Made by a program: the position numbers and the translations under genes. 7,917 nucleotides of DNA from Bacillota bacterium. Its GTDB lineage: Bacteria; Bacillota; Negativicutes; Veillonellales; Negativicoccaceae. This document shows positions 1 through 5,510 of this stretch, one piece after another (position 1 is the first letter of the stretch; every line of letters starts with the position of its first letter). The notes beneath the pieces were generated by a model. The model was not told the DNA's origin, did no database searches, and saw only the letters and a list, made by a program, of their open reading frames with translations. The stretch is from positions 1 to 7,917 of the forward strand of contig JAEZZT010000084.1 of NCBI GenBank assembly GCA_023418435.1, given 5' to 3'.

Positions 1-419
1 GATTCCCACTGTGCGGGGGAGATCAATTCAGGCAAATGTACCCATCGCTGTCGAATGGCCTGCTCCCAAATCGGGTATTTTTCATCGGCGAACGCCAATA
101 ATACGTGAAATAATTGACTGCGTCGCAAAGTACGATACATATGCGCCGGAGTCAATATTTCTTCCGTAACCATGTGCGTAGCCATAGCCACAATCTTCTC
201 CCGGCTGCGCGGTATCCATGCCGTTTGCCAAGAAATCCCCAATGGTTTGCGGAAGAGTGCCACAACGGCATACCAATCCGCCAAGGCACCTACCAAGGCT
301 GCCATGGCGGTGTGCACCAACAAACCGCCCCACCAGGACGCGCGCCAAGGATACGCACATAACAAAACCGCGGCGGAAAGAATCCACGCCGCGGTAGCTA
401 TCCATCTCGCGCGCTTCAT
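1..419 (-). CDS. DUF445 family membrane protein, N-terminal 139 residues (runs off the window)
   Basis: An open frame runs from an ATG at 419 to the window edge with no stop, giving 139 codons plus two bases. The protein starts with a basic residue pair and a hydrophobic segment (about residues 6-24). A second hydrophobic stretch (about 31-56) ends in GALADWYAVVALFRKPLG (44-61). That string, followed by an IPR..EKI segment (68-76) and EEILTP (86-91), is the N-terminal hallmark of the DUF445 (YjiN/YheB-like) family. These are membrane-anchored proteins with a long helical body, and their molecular function is not established. The ATG overlaps the TGA of the upstream membrane protein as ATGA. 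There is only a weak GGA-type ribosome site, so translation is probably coupled. It is the last visible gene of the four-gene minus-strand operon. The family call is firm; the rest of the protein, normally about 380-420 residues, lies outside the window. Confidence 0.85.
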   Translation of the reverse strand, partial: MKRARWIATAAWILSAAVLLCAYPWRASWWGGLLVHTAMAALVGALADWYAVVALFRKPLGISWQTAWIPRSREKIVAMATHMVTEEILTPAHMYRTLRRSQLFHVLLAFADEKYPIWEQAIRQRWVHLPELISPAQWE

Positions 420-712
420 CTTGTCCGTCCGCCGCCCGCCATGGACCATACCAACAATGCCACAAAGGCGATATTCGACATCGTGCCGGAGAGCACTCCC
501 ACGGCCGCCAGCACATTGATCACCGTCAGGCCGAAAATAAAGAGCATGCTCGCCCGCAAATCCACAAAAGGATCGCGTCGCAAAATAAAGTACGCCGCCA
601 CAAACACCACAAAACTCATCAGCAACGACATCCATACATAGGGATAGATATGTAGCAACACATTGGCGGCTATCATCACACCCAATACATATAGCCAAGA
701 TTTAGACACCAT
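416..712 (-). CDS. Small integral membrane protein, 98 residues, function unknown
   Basis: This is a 98-residue protein dominated by hydrophobic segments at about residues 7-25, 27-45, 54-76 and 78-95, so three or four membrane helices. The positive residues RRD (46-48) and K4 sit on one side and GGGRTR ends the chain. I do not recognise a family. Its reality rests on context. An AGGAGG ribosome site at 715-720 overlaps the TAG stop of the preceding hydrolase gene, with a 2-nt gap to the ATG if counted from the last G of the site. Its own TGA overlaps the ATG of the DUF445 gene. This tight packing suggests the two membrane proteins are translated together and may act together; that link is inference. 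There is no cysteine or charged pore motif that would suggest a transporter type. Confidence 0.75.
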   Translation of the reverse strand: MVSKSWLYVLGVMIAANVLLHIYPYVWMSLLMSFVVFVAAYFILRRDPFVDLRASMLFIFGLTVINVLAAVGVLSGTMSNIAFVALLVWSMAGGGRTR

Positions 713-718
713 AACCTC

Positions 719-1414
719 CTACTCTTTCTCCCATTCGCAGGAATCTCCGTCGACCAATCCGGTCCACACGGGAATATCTCGGAAACGCCATTGAAAATAC
801 AGTGATGGCCGCCAAGGCGTTCCATTGCGATGAATAGGCACTACCAACGACGGCTCCTGCCTGTGCAAGTATTCAATCAGTCCCCACTCCTGTGCCGGTC
901 CTTGCCGGTCATCCACCGCAAAAAATGCTACGTCACAAGGATATTCGACGACAGGCTCCAACTCACGGAAAAACATCCGTCGCATTTCTTCATTGGCACT
1001 GTCCGTATCGCCGGTCCAATGCCACCAATTGAGATCGCCGGCATGGAAAATCGTCACCTCCGGCATAGTCACATGAAAGCATCCGCCGGAGTCCGTCGAG
1101 CCGAAAGTACGAACCGTCATATCAAACCATTTTGTCACTTCTCCCGGGCGAGTAAAGATGGTTTTCGTCTCCGGCAACGGACATGGCCGGCATTCCTCCT
1201 CCAAGAGAAATCCCTTGGCCCGGTCCGCATATTTTGCTAAAAACGCCGGTGCATAATGATCCCCATGCGCATGAGTGACCATGAAATACAAATCTTTTCC
1301 ACCGGTGGCCAATTTTTCCAGATGGCGTTCCGGGTCCTGCCACGCGTCAATGACCAATACTCGATCCGCACATTCTATGGCGACACCGCTATGTGCTAAT
1401 AAATAAATTTTCAT
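719..1414 (-). CDS. Metallo-beta-lactamase-fold hydrolase, UlaG-like
   Basis: A 231-residue protein with the zinc-binding signature THAHGDHY: H48, H50, D52 and H53 in the numbering from the chosen start. Later come GSTDSGG (105-111), FHAGDLNWWHW (123-133, supplying a further metal-bridging Asp, D127) and a C-terminal VPIH. This layout matches the small UlaG-like branch of the MBL superfamily, which lacks a signal peptide and is cytoplasmic. The superfamily covers lactonases, phosphodiesterases and others, so the substrate cannot be named. A longer frame opens at 1453 but would overlap the upstream deacylase gene by 22 bases. The ATG at 1414 starts MKIYLLAHSG, the usual beginning for the fold, and has an AAGGGTG ribosome site six bases upstream and a 17-bp gap to the preceding gene. 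It is the second gene of the operon. Confidence 0.85.
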   Translation of the reverse strand: MKIYLLAHSGVAIECADRVLVIDAWQDPERHLEKLATGGKDLYFMVTHAHGDHYAPAFLAKYADRAKGFLLEEECRPCPLPETKTIFTRPGEVTKWFDMTVRTFGSTDSGGCFHVTMPEVTIFHAGDLNWWHWTGDTDSANEEMRRMFFRELEPVVEYPCDVAFFAVDDRQGPAQEWGLIEYLHRQEPSLVVPIHRNGTPWRPSLYFQWRFRDIPVWTGLVDGDSCEWEKE

Positions 1415-1431
1415 CTCAATCACCCTTACTA

Positions 1432-1896
1432 TTATTTGGCCGTATCGACCCAACCGGAAGCACGGCTGATTTCCATCAACTCTTGCGGTGTCAAAGGTAT
1501 CCCGCTATGATCATCTCCGCAGGCCGGCCAGACCGTCTCCCAAGCTTGCAACGAAACATCCAGGTACAGCGCCACATCGGCCTCATCCGGCAGCGCAAAC
1601 GGACATACACCGCCCGGCACGAAACCGGTATGTATTTCCGTTTCTTCCGCCGAAAGCATCTTCGGCTTATAACCGAAGGTGTCCTTAAACTTCCGATTAT
1701 CCACCCGTACATTGCCGGCATAAACCACCAACAAGGCTCCGCCGCCATCTTTTCGGAATGCCAAAGTCTTGGCAATCTGTCCGGGTTCAATCCCAAAAGC
1801 AGCCGCTGCCAACTCCACGGTCGCGGTGGATTGTTCATGGCGACGAATCTCGCTATCTTTACCGTATTCAGCCAAGTATTTTTCTACACGATTCAT
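1432..1896 (-). CDS. YbaK/EbsC-family aminoacyl-tRNA deacylase-like protein
   Basis: A 154-residue single-domain protein of the YbaK/ProX editing-domain fold. Known members hydrolyse wrongly charged tRNA (for example Cys-tRNA(Pro) or Ala-tRNA(Pro)) in trans in the cytoplasm. Visible family marks are IAKTLAF (41-47) with the conserved Lys43, a VDNRKFK segment (65-71) followed by FGYKPKML (74-81), and GGVCPF (95-100). YLDVSL and ETVWPACG follow, with a closing WVD near the C-terminus. These match the YbaK/EbsC subgroup closely, but which tRNA it edits cannot be read from sequence. An in-frame ATG lies four codons further upstream at 1908 with no ribosome site before it. The ATG at 1896 has GAGGTGG close ahead (about 3-4 nt), so I chose it. 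It is the first gene of the minus-strand operon, and the promoter near 1940 leaves a leader of about 30 nt. Confidence 0.88.
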   Translation of the reverse strand: MNRVEKYLAEYGKDSEIRRHEQSTATVELAAAAFGIEPGQIAKTLAFRKDGGGALLVVYAGNVRVDNRKFKDTFGYKPKMLSAEETEIHTGFVPGGVCPFALPDEADVALYLDVSLQAWETVWPACGDDHSGIPLTPQELMEISRASGWVDTAK

Positions 1897-1934
1897 CTTC
1901 CACCTCATTGAATAGACTTTTTTCTATTTATATT

Positions 1935-1943
1935 ATTATAGCA
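1935..1943 (-). promoter_or_regulatory. Extended -10 promoter of the ybaK-like operon
   Basis: Read on the minus strand the site is TGCTATAAT, a perfect TATAAT (1935-1940) preceded by the TGn extension (1941-1943). The hexamer at -35 distance (1958-1963, CTAAAA) is poor, which fits an extended -10 promoter. Transcription would start near 1928, about 30 nt before the chosen ATG. It would drive all four minus-strand genes to its left, because no other promoter or terminator is evident between them. Confidence 0.6.
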
Positions 1944-2056
1944 TATGGCCATGGGTCTTTTAGAGAAACGCCAATCACCAAAATGAAGCCAACCTCAGCA
2001 TGCATAATAAAAATAAGCCGCCAATAATATACAAATTTTTAATTTTGCTCTCCGCG

Positions 2057-2065
2057 TGCTATAGT
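2057..2065 (+). promoter_or_regulatory. Candidate extended -10 promoter for the alcohol dehydrogenase gene
   Basis: TGCTATAGT combines the TGn extension with a five-of-six match to TATAAT. The -35 position (2037-2042, TTTTAA) is AT-rich and weak. The -10 sits inside the small palindrome-like CTATAGTGTACATAG (2059-2073), which includes TGTACA and could be an operator; that is speculation. A start near 2072 gives a leader of about 150 nt before the dehydrogenase ATG. It diverges from the ybaK-like promoter, with the two -10 elements about 115 bp apart. Confidence 0.45.
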
Positions 2066-2073
2066 GTACATAG

Positions 2074-2204
2074 AAAGGATGATCACGCGCAACTTTTTCG
2101 ATTGATCGGCGTTGCTTTGTCTGCGCTCAGCAATGCAAAGTACGTCGGAGTTCCGCTTCACGAAGGTTGCTAAAGGGGTAAAAGGAAATCGCCAATCAAA
2201 ATCC
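2074..2204 (+). other. Long untranslated leader of the alcohol dehydrogenase gene
   Basis: No gene is supported in the 1897-2220 interval; apart from the two promoters it holds this leader. Two pairings are visible. A local hairpin joins GCGTTGC (2109-2115) to GCAATGC (2130-2136), seven pairs with one G-U. A longer-range pairing joins TTGATCGGCG (2102-2111) to CGCCAATCAA (2190-2199), nine of ten positions with one C-A mismatch, ending six bases before the AAAGGAGG ribosome site. They share 2109-2111, so they exclude each other. I recognise no known riboswitch core, and each pairing alone could arise by chance. Confidence 0.3.
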
Positions 2205-2220
2205 AAAGGAGGACGACAAA

Positions 2221-3309
2221 ATGAAAGGTTTTGCAATGCTAGCACCCGGCAAAGTAGGATTTTTAGACAAGAGCACTCCGAGTATAGGCGCCAAAGACGC
2301 CTTGGTGCAACCCTTGGCCGTATCACCATGTACCTCGGATATACACACGGTGTACGAAGGAGCGATCGGTGAGCGCCATGACATGGTACTCGGACACGAG
2401 GCCGTAGGCATCATCGCTGCCGTAGGCGCTGAGGTGCGCGACTTTGCGCCGGGCGATCGAGTTATCGTTCCGGCAATTACTCCGGATTGGGGCGCAGAAC
2501 GTTCGCAAGCCGGATATCCCATGCACTCCGGTGGGATGTTGTCGGGCTGGAAATTTTCCAACTTCAAAGACGGCGTCTTTGCCGAATATTTTCACGTGAA
2601 TGATGCCGACGCCAATTTGGCTCATCTCCCCGATTGGTTAGCTCCGGAACATGCCGTCATGCTTTGCGACATGGCCACTACAGGCTTACACGGCGCAGAG
2701 TTGGCAGACATCGGTTTCGGTGATTCCGTTGTCGTGATCGGCATCGGTGCTGTCGGCCTGATGGCCATCCAAGGCGCTAAACTGCGTGGAGCCGGTCATA
2801 TTTATGCGGTCGGTACACGTCCAATTTCCGTGGCGACGGCACAAAAGTTCGGCGCCAATAGCATCATCAATTATAAAAACGGTCCCCTGCCGAAACAGAT
2901 TTTGGATCTGACCCATGGCGAAGGCGTCGACCGAGTCATCATTGCCGGCGGCACGGTAGATACACTCGCCCAAGCCATCGAAATGGTCAAGCCGGGCGGC
3001 ATCGTGGCCAATGTCAATTATTTCAGCGGAGCCGACACATTGTCCATCCCGCGTGACAGTTGGGGCGCCGGTATGGCACATAAAACCATCCGCGGCGGTT
3101 TGACCCCGGGCGGTCGCAGACGAATGGAAAAATTGTTGGCACTCGTCCAAGCGGGACGACTCGACCTGGCCTCACTGGTCACCCATGTGTTCGAAGGAAT
3201 CGACAAAATTCCGGAAGCATTGGAGTTGATGCACAACAAGCCGGCCGATCTCATTAAGCCCGTTGTGCTTTTAAACCCCTCAGATACGGATTCCTCGAGC
3301 AATCAATAA
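2221..3309 (+). CDS. adh: NADP-dependent secondary alcohol dehydrogenase (zinc, medium-chain)
   Basis: This 362-residue protein closely resembles, from memory, the Thermoanaerobacter brockii / Clostridium beijerinckii secondary alcohol dehydrogenases, which interconvert secondary alcohols such as 2-propanol with ketones. The catalytic zinc ligands fall exactly where those enzymes have them: C37 (SPCTSD), H59 (GHE) and D150 (CDM). The four-cysteine structural zinc lobe is absent, as in that group. The Rossmann motif GIGAVG is at 174-179. G198, T199, R200 and Y218 sit at the positions that grip the NADP 2'-phosphate (Gly-Ser-Arg-Tyr in T. brockii), so NADP(H) use is predicted. The C-terminus carries about ten extra residues rich in Ser, Asp and Asn. 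The start has AAAGGAGG at 2205-2212, eight bases before the ATG. It appears to be transcribed alone. No convincing U-tract terminator follows. Its role is probably redox balance in a fermenter. Confidence 0.93.
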   Translation: MKGFAMLAPGKVGFLDKSTPSIGAKDALVQPLAVSPCTSDIHTVYEGAIGERHDMVLGHEAVGIIAAVGAEVRDFAPGDRVIVPAITPDWGAERSQAGYPMHSGGMLSGWKFSNFKDGVFAEYFHVNDADANLAHLPDWLAPEHAVMLCDMATTGLHGAELADIGFGDSVVVIGIGAVGLMAIQGAKLRGAGHIYAVGTRPISVATAQKFGANSIINYKNGPLPKQILDLTHGEGVDRVIIAGGTVDTLAQAIEMVKPGGIVANVNYFSGADTLSIPRDSWGAGMAHKTIRGGLTPGGRRRMEKLLALVQAGRLDLASLVTHVFEGIDKIPEALELMHNKPADLIKPVVLLNPSDTDSSSNQ

Positions 3310-3344
3310 AGATGGTCCGGACCTCTCCGGTCACCGGTACTGTC

Positions 3345-3373
3345 TTGCTTCTCCCTTCCTCTTGTGGTAGGAT
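3345..3373 (+). promoter_or_regulatory. Promoter of the structured RNA unit
   Basis: TTGCTT (3345-3350) and TAGGAT (3368-3373) are separated by exactly 17 bases, and TGG directly before the -10 gives the TGn extension. The predicted start near 3379-3381 falls two or three bases before the first paired base of the RNA's closing helix, which supports both assignments. Confidence 0.65.
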
Positions 3374-3379
3374 ATTAAG

Positions 3380-3554
3380 CGGAGCAAGATGGCTTACCTG
3401 CTTTGGGGAGGCGGGTTTCGATGTGTTTCATGGAGAGAAGGGCCGAGGATTCATGGTTCTCGGTTGGCAGGCATGAAACGGGCGGCATCGAATGATTAAG
3501 TACCGTCTTGCTCATCGTGCAAAAAAAAGGCTTTCATTCAATGAAAGCCTTTTC
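3380..3554 (+). ncRNA. Candidate structured non-coding RNA, about 175 nt, family not recognised
   Basis: The interval has a promoter at its left edge, an intrinsic terminator at its right edge, and nested complementarity throughout. P1 pairs 3382-3396 with 3497-3513 (15 pairs, one G-U, a two-base TA bulge at 3501-3502). P2 is a small hairpin, CCTGC (3397-3401) with GCGGG (3411-3415). P3 pairs TTCGATG (3417-3423) with CATCGAA (3486-3492). P4 pairs 3424-3432 with 3472-3480 (nine pairs, one G-U), stacked on P3 across a five-base GGCGG bulge. P5 is a hairpin, 3443-3449 with 3457-3463, carrying a seven-base loop. CCTGCT (3397-3402) can instead pair with GGCAGG (3466-3471) as a pseudoknot that competes with P2. 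The length and rod form recall 6S RNA, but the 3' side of the central bubble is only four bases, and I see no SRP, RNase P, tmRNA or riboswitch core. No plus-strand gene follows, so it would act in trans. A 36-codon frame inside it is treated as incidental. Confidence 0.65.
3525..3553. terminator. Bidirectional intrinsic terminator between the RNA unit and the secreted-protein gene
   Basis: GGCTTTCA (3529-3536) and TGAAAGCC (3542-3549) form a perfect eight-pair stem with loop TTCAA. It is flanked by eight A on the left and TTTTCTT on the right. Read rightwards it ends the structured RNA with a T-rich tail. Read leftwards it has eight T and ends the gene at 3563-4123, whose stop codon lies ten bases away. 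Confidence 0.88.
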
Positions 3555-3562
3555 TTATTGTC

Positions 3563-4123
3563 TCAACGCATAGGCAACATTGCCTGTGCTCTTTTTTCTG
3601 CCAACTTATCCGGAATTCGCCGAAACGGGAATTGTTTCATGGCATCATCCATTGTTTTTTTGATGATCATTTCTTCCGTTGTATAGATCGACTCTTCCTC
3701 AGTTTGAAGATAACGTGTTTCCACCGACCCCAACCGATTATCTCCGCGTACATACCAATAAAGTCGAATAATGCAAGAAGTGCGCACATAACTATCGCCA
3801 TCTCGCTTCGGCAAGGTAAACTGATTCCAATGAACCAGCTCCGGAGCCACTACAATATCCGCCCGATACTCATCGGCGATTCTTGCCAAGTCCAGGCGGG
3901 TCAAGGGTACACTCACACCGGAGTCGCGCAACAATTCATAGTAGGGATAACGAAAAGGTTCTTTGACTCGCTCATGGATATAGTGGGCGAGGAACGACTG
4001 ATTTGTATGTACCGTCGGCAAAACCACTACTCGCCGAGCGTCGGCGGCTTGTCCCTGGATAAAGAATCCCCACACGAAACCAAGTACCACGAGTAAACAC
4101 CAAGCAAATTTGAATTTACGCAT
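3563..4123 (-). CDS. Secreted protein of unknown function, 186 residues
   Basis: The N-terminus MRKFKF, a hydrophobic core (about residues 7-22) and a small-residue region GQAADA (24-29) form a Sec signal peptide, with likely cleavage near Ala26-Ala29. There is no lipobox cysteine. The mature part begins with RRVVVLPTVHTNQS, a beta-strand-like stretch. A DLARIADEYRADIVVAPELVHW segment follows (written here only as its core, ADIVVAPEL), then a region with several Tyr, Arg and acidic residues. This resembles envelope proteins with an 'ALP/VLP' strand start, but I cannot assign a family. The start has an AGGAGGGGAG ribosome site seven bases upstream. The gene stands alone, with its own promoter near 4158-4186 and a terminator ten bases past its stop. 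The second part of the chain is hydrophilic with no further membrane helix, so it is probably released or wall-associated. Confidence 0.8.
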   Translation of the reverse strand: MRKFKFAWCLLVVLGFVWGFFIQGQAADARRVVVLPTVHTNQSFLAHYIHERVKEPFRYPYYELLRDSGVSVPLTRLDLARIADEYRADIVVAPELVHWNQFTLPKRDGDSYVRTSCIIRLYWYVRGDNRLGSVETRYLQTEEESIYTTEEMIIKKTMDDAMKQFPFRRIPDKLAEKRAQAMLPMR

Positions 4124-4157
4124 ACAAAGTCTCCCCTCCTCTTTTTCTTATATCTTT

Positions 4158-4186
4158 ATCCTAACATGAGAAGACTTTTCCGCCAA
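4158..4186 (-). promoter_or_regulatory. Promoter of the secreted-protein gene
   Basis: On the minus strand TTGGCG (4181-4186) and TAGGAT (4158-4163) are 17 bases apart, with TGT directly before the -10 giving the TGn extension. The start would lie near 4151, about 28 nt before the ATG. The TGnTAGGATA core is the same as in the structured-RNA promoter. Confidence 0.6.
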
Positions 4187-4189
4187 ATC

Positions 4190-4211
4190 AAAAACAGATC
4201 TCGCGGATCTG
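4190..4211 (-). terminator. Short intrinsic terminator after the FtsW/RodA-family gene
   Basis: Directly after the TAA, on the minus strand, CAGATC pairs with GATCTG around the loop CGCGA and is followed by five T, then GATTT. Six pairs is a short stem, so termination may be partial. It lies directly upstream of the -35 element of the secreted-protein promoter, which suits a unit boundary. Confidence 0.65.
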
Positions 4212-5510
4212 TTAATGTGGCACTCGCCAGTTGCGTACGGGCGGAATGCCGGCCGTCAATGCTTCGACATGGGCCATATGTGCTTCATATTCTTCACGCT
4301 CACGAGTCTTTTTCTCGATGCCCAACACGGTACCCACCATAATCAAGTTCATGACCATCGCCGAGCCGCCGAAACTCAAAAACGGCAACGGTACACCGGT
4401 AACCGGCAATAGACCCGTCGTCATGGCGACGTTATAAACCCCCTGTCCTACCAACAGGAACGTAAATCCGAAGGCAACATACTTGCCGTATTTATCTTTC
4501 GTGCGATGAGCAATGCGAATCCCCGTATATAGTAACCAGGTAAACAACAAGGGTACTAGTGCGCTCAGAAAAAATCCGCCTTCTTGGGCAAATACCGCAA
4601 AAGCAAAGTCGGTATACTGCTCCGGCAAGTAGGCAAATTTACTATGCCCCTGGCCGAATCCCTGTCCCAATACACCACCGGAACCGACCGCAATAATACT
4701 CTGTACCACTTGGTAGCCGATATCACGGGCGTGGGAGAAAGGATCATACCAGGCGCGAATCCGCTCCATACGATATGGTGCCGATACGACCGCTGCAACT
4801 CCCAATAAAAAGCCTGTAGCGATTAGAGCACACAACTCCTTACCGCGAACGCCGGCTAGGGTGTAGAGAGCAAACGGTCCTGCAAGAATGAGGATAGCCG
4901 TCCCCAAGTCCGGTTGTAAAAATACAAAGCCGGCAAAAATCAACGGCACGAAAAACGCTTTCCAATGACCGGCAAAGGTTTCTTCGGCCGGCAGCCTGGC
5001 TCCGATTCGTATACCCAACATTTGCAAAAAAGGTTTCAGCAAATGCGCTTCTCGGCCACGCTCCCGTATGTCCGCCAAGCAAGAGGCCGACCAAATGATC
5101 GCTACTACTTTTGCGATTTCCGACGGTTGCAGGGTAATAAACCCCAAACTCAACCAGCGCCGTGCGCCATTGACGGTGGTCCCGCCCACCATAACCAAGA
5201 TCAACAACAAGATCGTCGCCGCTACCCAAAAATTCATACATTTGCGAACGGAGCGGTAGTCCCAGGAAAAAGCGACAAAGCCCAGCGCACCACCGGCCAA
5301 AATGTAGGCAGCATGTCTCATCAGATGATGCGTCACGGCATCGGCGCTGTGCAAGTTCATATAAAACGTGGAACTGTATACATTCAGCGTACCGATAACC
5401 AACAAAATCACAATGGCGGCAAAAAACTGTTCCCCATCATTATGCAAGAAACCCTTCTTGGTTTTCTTTCGGCTTGTACTTCGCTTACTTATCTTTTCCG
5501 CTTTGCTCAT
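4212..5510 (-). CDS. SEDS-family peptidoglycan glycosyltransferase (FtsW/RodA/SpoVE)
   Basis: This 432-residue polytopic membrane protein belongs to the SEDS family, which polymerises lipid II into glycan strands with a partner class B PBP during division (FtsW) or elongation (RodA). A basic, Ser/Lys-rich cytoplasmic N-tail (1-20) precedes about ten hydrophobic helices. Family motifs are NGARRWL (114-120), QPSE (128-131), QPDLGTA (199-205), RAWYDPF (252-258), GYQVVQS (265-271), YLPEQYTDF (294-302) and VTGVPLPFLSFGGS (370-383). The length and the long N-tail favour FtsW over RodA, but sequence alone does not decide. In the large extracytoplasmic loop the column that normally holds the catalytic Asp appears to hold His260, with Asp263 three residues on (see findings). 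The ATG overlaps the trmB TGA as ATGA and has GGAGG at 5514-5518 inside trmB, so the two genes are translationally coupled. A short terminator follows. Confidence 0.93.
   Translation of the reverse strand: MSKAEKISKRSTSRKKTKKGFLHNDGEQFFAAIVILLVIGTLNVYSSTFYMNLHSADAVTHHLMRHAAYILAGGALGFVAFSWDYRSVRKCMNFWVAATILLLILVMVGGTTVNGARRWLSLGFITLQPSEIAKVVAIIWSASCLADIRERGREAHLLKPFLQMLGIRIGARLPAEETFAGHWKAFFVPLIFAGFVFLQPDLGTAILILAGPFALYTLAGVRGKELCALIATGFLLGVAAVVSAPYRMERIRAWYDPFSHARDIGYQVVQSIIAVGSGGVLGQGFGQGHSKFAYLPEQYTDFAFAVFAQEGGFFLSALVPLLFTWLLYTGIRIAHRTKDKYGKYVAFGFTFLLVGQGVYNVAMTTGLLPVTGVPLPFLSFGGSAMVMNLIMVGTVLGIEKKTREREEYEAHMAHVEALTAGIPPVRNWRVPH

Noticed and set aside
82..516. A 144-residue minus-strand open frame overlapping the DUF445 and 98-residue genes
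   Set aside because: It is Cys/Trp/Arg-rich without domain sense, and it shadows two frames with recognisable proteins and a four-base overlap.
1415..1453. Extended N-terminus of the MBL hydrolase from 1453
   Set aside because: It would overlap the deacylase gene, lacks a ribosome site, and the fold begins naturally at the ATG at 1414, which has one.
2083..2106. Short leader peptide (ATG at 2080, eight codons) ahead of adh
   Set aside because: The purine stretch AAAGG abuts the ATG directly with no proper spacing, and there is no attenuator-like terminator after it.
3317..3337. Imperfect hairpin after adh (CCGGACC with GGT-CA-CCGG) as a terminator
   Set aside because: Seven pairs with a two-base bulge but no T tract follows, and the next promoter begins seven bases later. 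Too weak to call; adh transcripts may read on to the terminator at 3525-3553.
3380..3554. Calling the structured RNA 6S RNA
   Set aside because: Length and rod form fit, but the expected wide two-sided central bubble and conserved flanking sequence are not evident; the family is left open.
3492..3686. A 64-residue plus-strand open frame starting inside the structured RNA
   Set aside because: It runs through the terminator hairpin and antisense to the secreted-protein gene, and has no ribosome site.
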